From Aquabacterium sp. J223 (GTDB taxonomy: Bacteria; Pseudomonadota; Gammaproteobacteria; Burkholderiales; Burkholderiaceae_C): a stretch of 64,000 bases of DNA. The notes under the pieces were generated by a model. The model saw nothing but the letters and a program-made list of their open reading frames with translations, was not told the DNA's origin and searched no databases. Each line of letters starts with the position of its first letter. Position 1 is the stretch's first letter. Below are positions 9,866-21,039 of this stretch, piece after piece. Position numbers and translations under genes: made by a program. The DNA is taken from the NCBI RefSeq assembly GCF_024666615.1, contig NZ_CP088297.1, positions 1,922,001-1,986,000 on the forward strand, read 5' to 3'.

Positions 9866-10588
9866 TCATGTGACCGTCACCGGCGGCACGAGGATGTAGC
9901 CCGCGCCGCGCACCGACTTGATGAGCTGCGGGTCCTCCGGGTCGGCCTCCATCTTCCTGCGCAGGCGGCCGACCTGGACGTCGATGGTGCGGTCGAAGGG
10001 CCCGGCCTCGCGGCCGCGGGTCAGCTCGAGCAGGAAGTCGCGCGACAGCACGCGGCCCGGGTGGCGGGCGAAGGCGACGAGCAGGTCGAACTCGCCCGCG
10101 GTGAGCGTCACCTCGCCCTGCGGGCCGGTGAGGCGGCGGGCCGCGGTGTCGAGCGCCCAGCCGGCGAAGGCCAGGCGGCTGGCCGCGGGTGGCGCCGCCG
10201 GCCCGGCGGTGTCGGCCGGCGCCATGCGGCGCAGCACGGCCTTGATGCGCGCCAGCAGTTCACGCAGGTCGAAGGGCTTGGTCACGTAGTCGTCGGCGCC
10301 GACCTCCAGGCCCACCACCTTGTCGACCGCATCGCCGCGGCCGGAGACGATGACCAGGCCGCAGCGGTGGTGCTCCCGCAGCTGGCGGGCGATCGCGAAG
10401 CCGTCCTCGCCGGGCAGGCCCAGGTCCAGCAGCACCAGCACTGGCGGGTCGCTGGCCATCAGGCTCATCAGCGCGGGCCCGTTGTGGGCCTGGCTCACCC
10501 GGAAGCCCTGCGCCGCCAGGTAGTGGGCAAGCAGCTGGGTGATGTCGGTCTCGTCGTCGAGGACGGCCAGGTGCTGGGCTTGGGTCAC
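9866..10588 (-). CDS. OmpR-family response regulator
   Basis: A 240-residue regulator with a receiver domain (acid cluster DDE at 11-13, phospho-acceptor Asp55 in LLDLGLP, lysine in YVTKPFD) and a C-terminal winged-helix domain ending RLRRKMEADPEDPQLIKSVRGAGYIL, the standard OmpR/PhoB end. The start is taken as a GTG at 10588-10586, which gives the normal short lead (VTQAQHLAVLDDE); no clear ribosome binding site precedes it and an ATG further upstream would add an unrelated extension. It precedes the hybrid kinase gene and is its likely partner. Confidence 0.92.
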   Translation of the reverse strand: MTQAQHLAVLDDETDITQLLAHYLAAQGFRVSQAHNGPALMSLMASDPPVLVLLDLGLPGEDGFAIARQLREHHRCGLVIVSGRGDAVDKVVGLEVGADDYVTKPFDLRELLARIKAVLRRMAPADTAGPAAPPAASRLAFAGWALDTAARRLTGPQGEVTLTAGEFDLLVAFARHPGRVLSRDFLLELTRGREAGPFDRTIDVQVGRLRRKMEADPEDPQLIKSVRGAGYILVPPVTVT

Positions 10589-10706
10589 CGTGGGGCGCGG
10601 GCGGGATGGGCTCTCGGGAGGAGGGTAGCAAATGATGTCCCCACGCCAGCGGACGGCATGCCGCTCGCTAGCATCGGTGGTCCACCGAATCCGAGGAGCG
10701 GCGCCC

Positions 10707-10988
10707 ATGAAGGCGATCTGGAAAGGCGCGGTCATCGCCGAAAGCGACGACACGGTGCTGGTCGAAGGCAACCACTACTTCCCCGCGGCCGCCGTGAAGC
10801 AGGAGTTCCTGTTGCCGAGCAACACCAAGACCACCTGCTCGTGGAAGGGCACGGCGCAGTACCACAACCTCTTCGTCGACGGCGACGTGAACCCCGATGC
10901 GGTCTGGTACTACGCCGAGCCGAAGGAGGCCGCGGCCGAGATCAAGGGCCGCATGGCCTTCTGGAAGGGCGTGCGGGTGGTGGAGTAG
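10707..10988 (+). CDS. DUF427 domain protein
   Basis: A 93-residue protein that is a complete DUF427 domain (MKAIWKGAVIAESDDTVLVEGNHYFP, then the conserved CSWKGTAQYHNL and NPDAVWYYAEP). The family is widespread, small and cytosolic with a beta-tent fold, and has no established biochemical role. ATG 10707 follows GAGGAG. It is followed after 12 bases by an extensin-like gene in the same direction. It diverges from the response regulator operon. Confidence 0.9.
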   Translation: MKAIWKGAVIAESDDTVLVEGNHYFPAAAVKQEFLLPSNTKTTCSWKGTAQYHNLFVDGDVNPDAVWYYAEPKEAAAEIKGRMAFWKGVRVVE

Positions 10989-11000
10989 CCCACGGGCGAC

Positions 11001-11723
11001 GTGCCGGCGCCCGTCGCGGGCCGGGGATGGCGGCGGCGTCTGCGGCGCGAGGCGCTGGCCCTGCTCGGCCACGCCGGCCCGCTGGTGTTGGTGGTCGCGG
11101 CCGCCTGGCACCTGCCGCTGCCGTGGAACCCGTTCATGCCGCTGGACGTGCGGCAGCCCGCAGGGCCGCTGGACCGGGCCAAGCTGCGCCGGCTCGGCGA
11201 CCGGCCGGCGGCCTGCCACGCCTTCCTCGAGTCCGCCGGCCAGCGCTTCGAGCCGCTGCCCGATCGTGCGGTCGAGGCCGGCTGCGGCTGGCGCGACGCG
11301 GTGAGGGTCGGCGGCGGTCCCGGGCTGCGCTGGTCCCCGGTGCCGCTCACCTGCCACTCCGCCGCGGCGCTGGCGCTGTGGCAGCACCGGGTGCTGCAGC
11401 CGCAGGCCCGCGCCGCCTTCGGCCAGCCGGTGCAGCGACTGGAACACTTCGGCAGCTACGCCTGCCGTGACGTCGCCGGCACCGGGCGGCGCAGCGGCCA
11501 CGCCCGCGCGCGGGCCCTGGACGTGGCGGGCGTGGTGCTGGCCGACGGCCGCCGCATCACCGTCTCGTCGCACTGGGACGGCCCGCCCGATGCGGCGGCG
11601 TTCCTGCGGGCGCTGCGCGACGGCGCCTGCGCCAGCGTCGACCAGGTGCTGAGCCCGGACCACAACGCCGCCCACCGCGACCACCTGCACCTGGAGCAGG
11701 GCGGCTGGCGCGCCTGCCGCTGA
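11001..11723 (+). CDS. Extensin-like C-terminal domain protein
   Basis: A 240-residue protein with one hydrophobic segment near residues 22-38 (LLGHAGPLVLVVAAAW), probably a signal anchor or uncleaved signal, followed by the bacterial extensin-like domain. Recognisable elements are RVGGGPGLRWSPVPLTCHSAAAL, a central HFGSYACRD, GHARARALDVAGV and the C-terminal DHNAAHRDHLHLE. The paired His/Asp residues resemble the zinc site of D-Ala-D-Ala carboxypeptidase-like peptidases, so a periplasmic peptidoglycan-linked role is plausible though unproven. The start is GTG 11001, 12 bases after the DUF427 stop, with GGGCGAC upstream. Confidence 0.8.
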   Translation: MPAPVAGRGWRRRLRREALALLGHAGPLVLVVAAAWHLPLPWNPFMPLDVRQPAGPLDRAKLRRLGDRPAACHAFLESAGQRFEPLPDRAVEAGCGWRDAVRVGGGPGLRWSPVPLTCHSAAALALWQHRVLQPQARAAFGQPVQRLEHFGSYACRDVAGTGRRSGHARARALDVAGVVLADGRRITVSSHWDGPPDAAAFLRALRDGACASVDQVLSPDHNAAHRDHLHLEQGGWRACR

Positions 11724-11735
11724 CGGCCCGTGCCC

Positions 11736-11763
11736 GAAAGGAAACCGCGCCCGAAGGCGCGGT
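11736..11763 (-). terminator. Rho-independent terminator of hppA
   Basis: Read on the minus strand, an 8-bp stem ACCGCGCC / GGCGCGGT with a TTCG loop is followed by TTCCTTTC. It lies 20 bases past the hppA stop and could also slow transcription arriving from the extensin-like gene. Confidence 0.8.
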
Positions 11764-11782
11764 GGTGGTCCGCTTTGCGCCC

Positions 11783-13978
11783 TCAGGGCTTGACGGCGGG
11801 CAGGGCGGCCGGTGCCGCAGCCGGTGCCGGTGCCGGTGCGCTGGCCACGACGGGCGCGGGTGCCTTGGCACGGCTGGTGTCGGCCGTCATCGGCAGCAGC
11901 GGCACGATCAGCAGCGCCACCAGGTTGATGATCTTGATCAGCGGGTTCACCGCGGGACCGGCGGTGTCCTTGTAGGGGTCGCCCACGGTGTCGCCGGTGA
12001 CCGCGGCCTTGTGCGTGTCGCCGCCCTTCTTGTGCAGCACGCCGGCGGCGTCGGTGAAGCCCTCTTCGATCAGCTTCTTGGCGTTGTCCCAGGCGCCGCC
12101 GCCGGTGCACATGCTGATGGCGACGAACAGGCCGGTGACGATGGTGCCCATCAGCAGGCCGCCGAGCGCGGCCGGGCCGAGCAGCATGCCGACCAGGATG
12201 GGCACCACCACGGGCAGCAGCGACGGGATCATCATCTCCTTGATCGCCGCGGTGGTGAGCATGTCCACCGCCTTGCCGTACTCGGGCTTGCCGGTGCCTT
12301 CCATGATGCCCTTGATGTCGCGGAACTGGCGTCGCACCTCGACGACCACCGAGCCCGCGGCGCGGCCCACCGCCTCCATCGCCATCGCGCCGAACAGGTA
12401 GGGGATCAGGCCGCCGATGAACAGGCCGACGATCACCTCATGGTTCGACAGGTCGAAGAACACGCTCATGCCGCGCGCTTCCAGCGCGTGGGTGTAGTCG
12501 GCGAACAGCACCAGCGCGGCCAGGCCGGCGGAGCCGATCGCATAACCCTTGGTCACCGCCTTGGTGGTGTTGCCGACGGCGTCCAGCGGGTCGGTGATGT
12601 CGCGCACGCTGCTGGGCAGCTCGGACATCTCCGCGATGCCGCCGGCGTTGTCGGTGATCGGACCGTAGGCGTCAAGCGCCACCACGATGCCGGCCATGCT
12701 GAGCATCGAGGTCGCCGCCACCGCGATGCCGTACAGCCCGGCCAGCGCGTAGGCGGCGTAGATCGAGGCGCAGATCAGCAGCACCGGCCAGGCCGTGCTC
12801 TTCATGCTGACGCCCAGGCCGGCGATGATGTTGGTGCCGTGGCCGGTGGTGGACGCCTGCGCGATGTGCTTGACCGGGCCGTACTGCGTGCCGGTGTAGT
12901 ACTCGGTGATCCAGACCAGCGCCGCCGTCAGCACCATGCCCACCAGGCAGCTCAGCCACAGGCCCGTCGCGCCGACCGACCGCTCGCCGATCTGGATGGC
13001 CTGCGGGAACATGGCCGTGGTGGCGAACCAGAAGGCGATCAGGCTGAGCACGCCCGACACCGCCAGCCCCTTGTACAGCGCCGGCATCACGTTGGTCATG
13101 CCGGGCCGGGCCTTGACGAAGAAGCAGCCGATGATCGAGGCGATGATCGACACGCCGCCCAGCACCAGCGGGTAGGTCACGCCGGCCATCGCCGCGCTGC
13201 CGCCGATGACGATGGCGCCGAGCGCCATCGTCGCGATCAGCGTCACGACATAGGTCTCGAACAGGTCGGCCGCCATGCCGGCGCAGTCGCCCACGTTGTC
13301 GCCCACGTTGTCGGCGATCACCGCCGGGTTGCGCGGGTCGTCCTCGGGGATGCCGGCCTCCACCTTGCCCACCAGGTCGGCGCCGACGTCGGCGCCCTTG
13401 GTGAAGATGCCGCCGCCCAGCCGCGCGAAGATCGAGATCAGGCTGGAGCCGAAGGCCACCCCGAGCAGCGGCTTGAGCAGCGCCGACAGCGTGGTGTCGC
13501 CGCCGGGGGCCTGGCCGCCCGTCACCCACCAGAAGAACAGCACCACGCCGATCAGGCCGAGGCCCACCACCAGCATGCCGGTGATGGCGCCGCCCTTGAA
13601 GGCGACGTCGAGGGCCGGGCCGATGCCGCGGGTCGCGGCCTGCGCGGTGCGCACGTTGGCGCGCACCGAGATGTTCATGCCGATGAAGCCGCAGGCGCCG
13701 GACAGCACGGCGCCGAGCAGGAAGCCCAGGGCCGTCTTCCAGCCCAGGCCGGGTGCGAACAGGATCAGCAGGAAGAGCACCACGCCGACGATGGCGATGG
13801 TGCGGTACTGGCGAGCCAGGTAGGCCGCAGCGCCCTGTTGGATGGCCCCCGCGATCTCCTGCATGCGGGCGTTGCCCGGGTCCTGCTTCAAGATCCAGCT
13901 TCGTTGCACGAAGCCGTAGAGCACGGCCGCGAGGCCGCAGGCCAGCGCCAGGGTGAGCGCGAAGGTCGTCGAGATCAA
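11783..13978 (-). CDS. hppA: Membrane-bound proton-pumping pyrophosphatase
   Basis: A 731-residue polytopic membrane protein that hydrolyses pyrophosphate and pumps ions across the inner membrane. The family signature [18 protein letters not shown] is intact and is followed by [27 protein letters not shown]. The diagnostic position in [10 protein letters not shown] is lysine rather than alanine, which marks the potassium-independent, proton-pumping class. The start is a TTG at 13978-13976 preceded by AAGGAG at good spacing, giving [15 protein letters not shown] at the first membrane helix. The C-terminus carries a short Ala/Pro-rich tail. It is divergent from ppa, the soluble pyrophosphatase, across a 254-base gap. 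Confidence 0.95.
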   Translation of the reverse strand: MISTTFALTLALACGLAAVLYGFVQRSWILKQDPGNARMQEIAGAIQQGAAAYLARQYRTIAIVGVVLFLLILFAPGLGWKTALGFLLGAVLSGACGFIGMNISVRANVRTAQAATRGIGPALDVAFKGGAITGMLVVGLGLIGVVLFFWWVTGGQAPGGDTTLSALLKPLLGVAFGSSLISIFARLGGGIFTKGADVGADLVGKVEAGIPEDDPRNPAVIADNVGDNVGDCAGMAADLFETYVVTLIATMALGAIVIGGSAAMAGVTYPLVLGGVSIIASIIGCFFVKARPGMTNVMPALYKGLAVSGVLSLIAFWFATTAMFPQAIQIGERSVGATGLWLSCLVGMVLTAALVWITEYYTGTQYGPVKHIAQASTTGHGTNIIAGLGVSMKSTAWPVLLICASIYAAYALAGLYGIAVAATSMLSMAGIVVALDAYGPITDNAGGIAEMSELPSSVRDITDPLDAVGNTTKAVTKGYAIGSAGLAALVLFADYTHALEARGMSVFFDLSNHEVIVGLFIGGLIPYLFGAMAMEAVGRAAGSVVVEVRRQFRDIKGIMEGTGKPEYGKAVDMLTTAAIKEMMIPSLLPVVVPILVGMLLGPAALGGLLMGTIVTGLFVAISMCTGGGAWDNAKKLIEEGFTDAAGVLHKKGGDTHKAAVTGDTVGDPYKDTAGPAVNPLIKIINLVALLIVPLLPMTADTSRAKAPAPVVASAPAPAPAAAPAALPAVKP

Positions 13979-14232
13979 GTGGTCTCCTTCTCGGGTTGGA
14001 ACGCCTCGAATCGCCCGCCTTCTCATGTGCTCGCCGGAGGGGGTCGTTGGACCATGCTAAGTGAAGGGGCATGGGCTGGCAATCCGAACTGACGTGCCGC
14101 TGACATCCGCGCGCCCAGCCGGTCGATGCTGGTCTCGCGCCGCGCCTGCGGCCCTGGATCGGGCGGCGGCGCGTCATGGGGTGACCCGTAGAATCTTCGG
14201 GTTTACCTGACCCAGCCTGCCAACCACACGCC

Positions 14233-14775
14233 ATGAGCCTGCACAACGTGACCCCCGGCGCGAAGGCGCCCGACGAGTTCAACGTGATCATCGAGATCCC
14301 GATGAACGCCGACCCGATCAAGTACGAGGTCGACAAGGAGACGGGCGCCATCTTCGTGGACCGCTTCATGACCACGGCGATGCACTACCCGTGCAACTAC
14401 GGCTACGTGCCGCAGACGCTGGCCGACGACGGCGACCCGGTGGACGTGCTGGTGATCACGCCCTATCCGCTCACGCCCGGGGTGGTGGTGACCTGCCGGC
14501 CCCTGGGCGTGCTGCAGATGGAGGACGAGGCCGGCGGCGATGCCAAGCTGCTGGCGGTGCCCACGACCAAGATCCTGCCCATCTACGACCACTGGCAGAA
14601 GCCGGAGGACATCAACCCGATGCGGCTGAAGGCGATCCAGCACTTCTTCGAGCACTACAAGGACCTGGAGAAGGGCAAGTGGGTCAAGGTCAAGGGCTGG
14701 GAAGGCCCGGAGGCCGCCCGTGCCGAAATCACCAGCGGCCTGGCCGCCTGGAAGAAGGACCAGGACAAGGCCTGA
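14233..14775 (+). CDS. ppa: Inorganic pyrophosphatase (soluble, family I)
   Basis: A 180-residue cytoplasmic enzyme that splits pyrophosphate to phosphate, pulling biosynthetic reactions forward. The family I signature DDGDPVDVL is present, as are the other active-site elements [12 protein letters not shown] and [12 protein letters not shown], and [24 protein letters not shown] near the end. The length is usual for bacterial hexameric enzymes. ATG 14233 is preceded by a weak ribosome binding site. A TAGAAT -10-like element lies at 14189-14194 without a good -35. It sits beside the membrane pyrophosphatase, so two routes of pyrophosphate use are encoded back to back. Confidence 0.96.
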   Translation: MSLHNVTPGAKAPDEFNVIIEIPMNADPIKYEVDKETGAIFVDRFMTTAMHYPCNYGYVPQTLADDGDPVDVLVITPYPLTPGVVVTCRPLGVLQMEDEAGGDAKLLAVPTTKILPIYDHWQKPEDINPMRLKAIQHFFEHYKDLEKGKWVKVKGWEGPEAARAEITSGLAAWKKDQDKA

Positions 14776-14856
14776 ACGCCGGACCGCTGCCGCGCCAATC
14801 GCGGCGCTGGCTGCGGTAGGGTGGTCCGCTGAGCGCCCGGGCGCCGACGGAACTTT

Positions 14857-14880
14857 GAAGGGGGGCTTCGGCTCCCCTTC
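14857..14880 (+). terminator. Hairpin terminator after ppa
   Basis: A stem GAAGGGG / CCCCTTC closed by GGC-TTCG-GCT lies 81 bases past ppa. The T-run after it is poor, so termination may be partial. Confidence 0.5.
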
Positions 14881-14964
14881 CTGCTTGAAGGGCCGCCCGG
14901 GCGGTCCCGGACCCCGCACCCGCCTACACTGCCGCCGCCCCCTGGACACGAGGATCCCGACCCC

Positions 14965-17709
14965 ATGCCGTTGTCGCGCACGCTCGCCGTTCTCACGCTG
15001 TTGTTCATGGGCGGCCTGCCAGGGCTGGTGGCCGCGCAGCCGCATGCCACGCCGACCCCCTCGGCGACGGTGCAGCCCGTGCAGACGGTGGAGGGGATCA
15101 GCGAGTACCGCCTGCCCAACGGCCTGCAGGTGCTGCTGGTGCCCGACGACTCCAAGCCGACGACGACGGTCAACGTCACCTACCGCGTCGGCTCGCGAAT
15201 GGAGAACTACGGCGAGACCGGCATGGCGCACCTGCTGGAGCACCTGCTGTTCAAGGGCACGCCGACCACGCCCAACGTCTGGGCCGAGTTCACCAAGCGC
15301 GGCTTCCGCGCCAACGGCACGACCTGGCTGGACCGCACCAACTACTTCGCCAGCTTCGCCGCCAACGAGGACAACCTGCAGTGGTACCTGTCATGGCTGG
15401 CCGACGCCATGGTCAACAGCTTCATCGCGCGCAAGGACCTCGACAGCGAGATGACGGTGGTGCGCAACGAGATGGAGATGGGCGAGAACAGCCCCAGCCG
15501 CATCCTCTACGAGAAGACCATGGCCACGATGTACCAGTGGCACAACTACGGCAAGTCGACGATCGGTGCCCGCGCCGACGTGGAGAACGTCGACATCCCG
15601 CGGCTGCAGGCCTTCTACCGGCTGTACTACCAGCCGGACAACGCGACGCTGATCGTCTCCGGCCGCTTCGACACCGCCAAGACGCTGCAGTGGGTGCGCA
15701 AGTTCTTCGGCGCCATTGCCAAGCCCAAGCGCGAGCTGCCGTCGCTCTACACCCTGGAGCCGCCGCAGGACGGCGAGCGGGCGGTCACGCTGCGGCGGGT
15801 CGGCGGCTCGCCGCTGCTCATGGCCGGCTACCACATCCCGCCGGCGGCGCATCCCGACTACGCCGCCACCGAGCTGCTGGCCATCGTCCTCGGCGACTCG
15901 CCGTCGGGCCGGCTGCATGCGCGGCTGGTGGAGCGCAACGTCGCCGCCTCGGTGTTCGGCGACACGCTCGGCCTGCACGACCCGGGCGCCATGCTGCTCG
16001 GCGCGCAGCTGGCGCCGGGGCAGGACTTCGAACGCGCCCGCGGCGAACTGGTCGCGGTGGTGGAGGGCATGGCCCAGCAGCCCATCACGGCCGACGAGCT
16101 GCAGCGCGCGCAGGCGAAGTGGCTCAAGGCCTGGGACCTGCAGTTCAGCAACCCCGAGCAGGTGGGCGTCGCGCTGTCGGATTCCATCGCGCAGGGCGAC
16201 TGGCGGCTCTTCTTCCTGGTGCGCGACCGGGTCAAGGCGGCGAAGCTGGCCGACGTGCAGCGGGTGGCCGCCGAGCGCCTGATCCCGACGAACCGCACGC
16301 TCGGCGCCTACCTGCCCACCGAGAAGCCGCAGCGCCCGCCGGTTCCGACCCGCGTCGACGTGGCGGCGGAGCTGAAGACCTTCAAGCCGCAGGCGGGCCA
16401 GGCCACGGTGGCGGCCTTCGATGCCAGCCCGGCCAACATCGACAAGCTCACCCAGCGCTTCACGCTGCCCAGCGGGCTGCAGGGTGCGCTGCTGCCCAAG
16501 CCCACCCGCGGGGGCGTGGTCAAGGCCACGCTGACGCTGCGTTTCGGCGACGAGAAGAGCCTGGTCGGCACCACGCAGGTGGCGTCGTTCGTCGCCGCCA
16601 TGCTGGACAAGGGCACCACGCAGCTCGGCCGGCAGCAGATCCAGGACCGGCTCGATGCGCTGCGCACGGAGGTGGCCATCGGCGGCGGGCCTGGCAGCGT
16701 GACGGTGGGCATCAGCTCGCGGCGCGAGCAGCTGCCCGAGGCCATCGCCCTGGTCGGGCAGTTGCTCAAGGAGCCCAGCTTCCCGCCCGCGGTGCTGGAA
16801 GAACTGCAGCGGCAGACCGCTTCCAGCGTGCAGCAGCGGCGCGACGACCCGCAGGCCATCCTTGACAACGCGCTGGCGCGCCACGGCAACCCGTACCCGC
16901 GCGGCGACGTCCGCCATGCCCGCACCTTCGACGAGATCCTGGCCGACGTGAAGGCGGTCGACGTGGAGCAGCTGCGCGCCTTCCACAAGCGTTTCTACGG
17001 CGCCTCGAACGCCCAGTTCTCGGCGGTGGGCGACTTCGACGCCAACGCGGTGAAGCAGGCGCTGGACAGCGCCATCGGCCAGTGGCGCAGCCCGTCGGCC
17101 TTCGTCCGCGTGCCGCGGCCGCTGACGCCGCTGCCGCCGACGCGGCTGGTGTTCCAGACGCCCGACAAGCAGAACGCCGTGTTCGCGATGCGCTCGCGCC
17201 TGCCGGTCAACGACACCGACGCGGACTACGCGTCCCTGACGCTGGGCAACTTCATCCTCGGCCGCGGCGGCGACTCGCGGCTGTGGAAGCGCATTCGAGA
17301 GAAGGAAGGCCTGTCGTACGACGTTCGCACCGACATCGGCTGGAACAGCTTCGAGCCCAACTCGCCCTTCGAGGGCAGCGCCATCTACGCGCCGCAGAAC
17401 CGCGACAAGGTGGAACAGGCGGTGCGCGAGGAGATCGCCCGGGTGCTGAAGGACGGTGTCACCCCGCAGGAGGTGGAGGCCGCCAAGCGTGCGCTGCTCA
17501 GTTTCCGCCGGCTGTCGCGGGCGCAGGACGAGACGCTGGCCAGCACGCTGGCGAGCAACCTCTACCTGAACCGCACCTTCGCCTATTCCCAGCAGGTGGA
17601 CGAGGCGCTGGCCGCGCTGACCGTCGACAAGGTCAACGCGGCCTTGCGCAAGCACCTCAAGCCCGACCAGTTCGCCAGCGGCGTGGCCGGCGACTTCAAG
17701 GACAAGTGA
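14965..17709 (+). CDS. M16-family zinc peptidase, two-module
   Basis: A 914-residue secreted or periplasmic metallopeptidase of the insulinase/pitrilysin type. A signal peptide (about residues 1-24, ending VAA-QPH) precedes the first M16 module, whose inverted zinc motif is HLLEH at 89-93 with the distal glutamate in SEMTVVRNEMEMGEN. The second module, from about residue 495 (LPSGLQGALLPKPTRGGVV), lacks the zinc motif, as expected for the non-catalytic half of a single-chain M16 enzyme that encloses its substrate. It probably degrades short peptides in the periplasm. ATG 14965 begins the signal peptide. It converges with the acyltransferase-like gene, whose stop is four bases away. Confidence 0.9.
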   Translation: MPLSRTLAVLTLLFMGGLPGLVAAQPHATPTPSATVQPVQTVEGISEYRLPNGLQVLLVPDDSKPTTTVNVTYRVGSRMENYGETGMAHLLEHLLFKGTPTTPNVWAEFTKRGFRANGTTWLDRTNYFASFAANEDNLQWYLSWLADAMVNSFIARKDLDSEMTVVRNEMEMGENSPSRILYEKTMATMYQWHNYGKSTIGARADVENVDIPRLQAFYRLYYQPDNATLIVSGRFDTAKTLQWVRKFFGAIAKPKRELPSLYTLEPPQDGERAVTLRRVGGSPLLMAGYHIPPAAHPDYAATELLAIVLGDSPSGRLHARLVERNVAASVFGDTLGLHDPGAMLLGAQLAPGQDFERARGELVAVVEGMAQQPITADELQRAQAKWLKAWDLQFSNPEQVGVALSDSIAQGDWRLFFLVRDRVKAAKLADVQRVAAERLIPTNRTLGAYLPTEKPQRPPVPTRVDVAAELKTFKPQAGQATVAAFDASPANIDKLTQRFTLPSGLQGALLPKPTRGGVVKATLTLRFGDEKSLVGTTQVASFVAAMLDKGTTQLGRQQIQDRLDALRTEVAIGGGPGSVTVGISSRREQLPEAIALVGQLLKEPSFPPAVLEELQRQTASSVQQRRDDPQAILDNALARHGNPYPRGDVRHARTFDEILADVKAVDVEQLRAFHKRFYGASNAQFSAVGDFDANAVKQALDSAIGQWRSPSAFVRVPRPLTPLPPTRLVFQTPDKQNAVFAMRSRLPVNDTDADYASLTLGNFILGRGGDSRLWKRIREKEGLSYDVRTDIGWNSFEPNSPFEGSAIYAPQNRDKVEQAVREEIARVLKDGVTPQEVEAAKRALLSFRRLSRAQDETLASTLASNLYLNRTFAYSQQVDEALAALTVDKVNAALRKHLKPDQFASGVAGDFKDK

Positions 17710-17712
17710 GGC

Positions 17713-19390
<1,678 letters not shown>

Positions 19391-19432
19391 CGCGCGAGAC
19401 CGACGCCGCCGCCTGACCGGCGACGGCCCGGC

Positions 19433-20030
19433 TCAGATCCGCGAGTAGTCGTCCGGCCCGCCGGCGGCCGGCACCGCCTGCAGCAGGCGGTCCAGCAGCC
19501 GCAGTGGATCGGCCTCCACCATCAGCATGGCGGTCTGGCCCGGGCTCATGAAACCGTCCTCCACCGCGCGCTGCAGGAAACCGAGCAGCGCGTCGTAGTA
19601 GCCCCCCGACGTTGACCAGACCCAGCGGCTGGTCGTGGTAGCCCAGGTGGCGCCAGGTCCACACCTCGAAGATCTCCTCGAAGGTGCCGATGCCGCCCGG
19701 CAGGGCGACAAAGGCGTCCGCCCGCTCGGCCATCATCTGCTTGCGCTGGTGCATGGTGTCCACCACGTGCAGTTCGGTCAGCCCGCGGTGGCCCAGCTCG
19801 CGGTCCACCAGGCTGCGCGGGATGACGCCGATCACCTCGCCGCCGGCCGCCAGCGTGGCGTCGGCGACCACCCCCATCAGGCCGGCCCGGCCACCGCCGT
19901 AGACCAGCCGGTGGCCGCCGGCGCCCAGCGCCGTGCCGAGCGCCCGGGCGGCGGCCGCGAAGGCCGGGTCGCGGCCCTCGCGGGAGCCGCAGTAGACGCA
20001 GACGGACGTCGGACGGGACGGTCGGTTCAT
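19433..20030 (-). pseudogene. LOG-family (TIGR00730) protein, frameshifted
   Basis: Encodes a Rossmann-fold protein of the LOG family, whose characterised members release cytokinin bases from nucleoside monophosphates. The nucleotide-binding core [21 protein letters not shown] and the hallmark [16 protein letters not shown] are intact. The frame then breaks: after LVNVGG it must move by one base to continue as [21 protein letters not shown] and run to the C-terminus. The break is in a run of six C on the plus strand (19602-19607); five would restore one frame of about 198 codons. This looks more like a homopolymer miscall than true loss. It is followed by nothing on its strand; dgkA lies nine bases upstream. 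Confidence 0.85.
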
Positions 20031-20039
20031 GTCGTGCTC

Positions 20040-20420
20040 TCAGGTCAGGAAGCGGTGCCACAGCGCGGCGATCCAGATGCCCGCGCAGGTCAGGACGGAC
20101 AGCAGCACCGCGGCACTGGCGATGTCCTTCGCGCGCTTGGACAGCGCGTGCGTCTCGTACGACACCCGGTCGACCACCGACTCGATGCCGGTGTTGAGCA
20201 GTTCGACCACCATCACGGCCATCACCGAGCCGGCCAGCAGCGCCCATTCCACCCAGGTGGCGGCCAGCCAGAACGACAGCGGCAGCAGCACCGCCGCCAG
20301 CCACACCTCCTGGCGGAAGGCATGTTCGCCCCGGTAGGCCGACGCCAGGCCCTGCATCGAATAGCCGCTGGCGCGCACCAGGCGGTCCAGGCCGGTGCGG
20401 CCCTTGTAAGGGTTGGTCAT
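20040..20420 (-). CDS. dgkA: Diacylglycerol kinase
   Basis: A 126-residue integral membrane kinase with three predicted transmembrane helices that phosphorylates diacylglycerol to phosphatidate, recycling lipid from membrane-derived oligosaccharide or envelope synthesis. The family signature is present: ELLNTGIESVVDRVS, with the conserved Glu, Asn and Glu residues. Length equals the E. coli enzyme within a few residues. ATG 20420 gives MTNPYKGRTGL, a typical N-terminus. It reads into the LOG-family gene (nine bases apart), so they are probably cotranscribed. Confidence 0.95.
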   Translation of the reverse strand: MTNPYKGRTGLDRLVRASGYSMQGLASAYRGEHAFRQEVWLAAVLLPLSFWLAATWVEWALLAGSVMAVMVVELLNTGIESVVDRVSYETHALSKRAKDIASAAVLLSVLTCAGIWIAALWHRFLT

Positions 20421-20475
20421 CCGGCGATTGTGCGCACGGTGGATGACGCCGCTCCGCACGCCGGCGGCCGCGTTG

Positions 20476-21039
20476 TCAGGCCCGCTTGCGGCGGGGCGGT
20501 GGCGGGGCGTGCACCAGCCGCGTGCCGCAGGCCGCGTCGTGCCAGAACTGCCGCTCGGGATGGAACAGCGCCAGCAGCGCGTACCCAAGCACGCCGAGGA
20601 TCAGGGCCATGGCGATGCTCGCGCCGGAGGCCGCGCCGCGCCAGCCCAGCACCGCCAGCGCCGGCAGGAACCAGGCCCAGCACAGCAGGTAGCGGGCCGC
20701 CGCCCGGGCCGGCGTCACCGGGCCGCCGCCGCGGCGCTGCAGGCGCAGGTGCCAGGTCTTCATCGCCACCGTCTGCCCGCCGTGCGACCAGAACCAGGTG
20801 AAGTACAGGCCGAGCACGGCAAAGAGGAACACCCGCAGCCCGGTCTGGCCCTGCAAGGCATGGCGCTGCTGGGTGAGGCTGGAGTAGAGGTAGCCGGCGA
20901 TCATCACGACGCCGAACAGCAGCACGCCCTCGTAGAGGAAGCACGCCAGCCGGCGCCAGAGGCCGGGGACCGGGCGTGTTGCCACGACGTTTTCAGGGGG
21001 CGCCACCGCAGCGCCCGCGTCCGACCCCGGGCCCGTCAT
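20476..21039 (-). CDS. RDD-family membrane protein
   Basis: A 187-residue membrane protein with about four hydrophobic helices. The first segment PGLWRRLACFLYEGVLLF matches the RDD pattern except that the expected aspartate is glutamate; a second conserved piece is GGQTVAMKTWHLRLQRR. A short Arg/Pro-rich tail ends it. The ATG at 21039 overlaps the stop of the DUF3106 gene (ATGA), so it is translationally coupled to it and is the last gene of the sigma factor operon. RDD proteins are poorly characterised; some act in sodium/proton exchange. Function here is unknown. Confidence 0.88.
   Translation of the reverse strand: MTGPGSDAGAAVAPPENVVATRPVPGLWRRLACFLYEGVLLFGVVMIAGYLYSSLTQQRHALQGQTGLRVFLFAVLGLYFTWFWSHGGQTVAMKTWHLRLQRRGGGPVTPARAAARYLLCWAWFLPALAVLGWRGAASGASIAMALILGVLGYALLALFHPERQFWHDAACGTRLVHAPPPPRRKRA

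Noticed and set aside
11762-14092. A 776-codon plus-strand frame opposite hppA
   Set aside because: Entirely antisense to the pyrophosphatase, with a His/Asp/Ala-rich translation and no domain.
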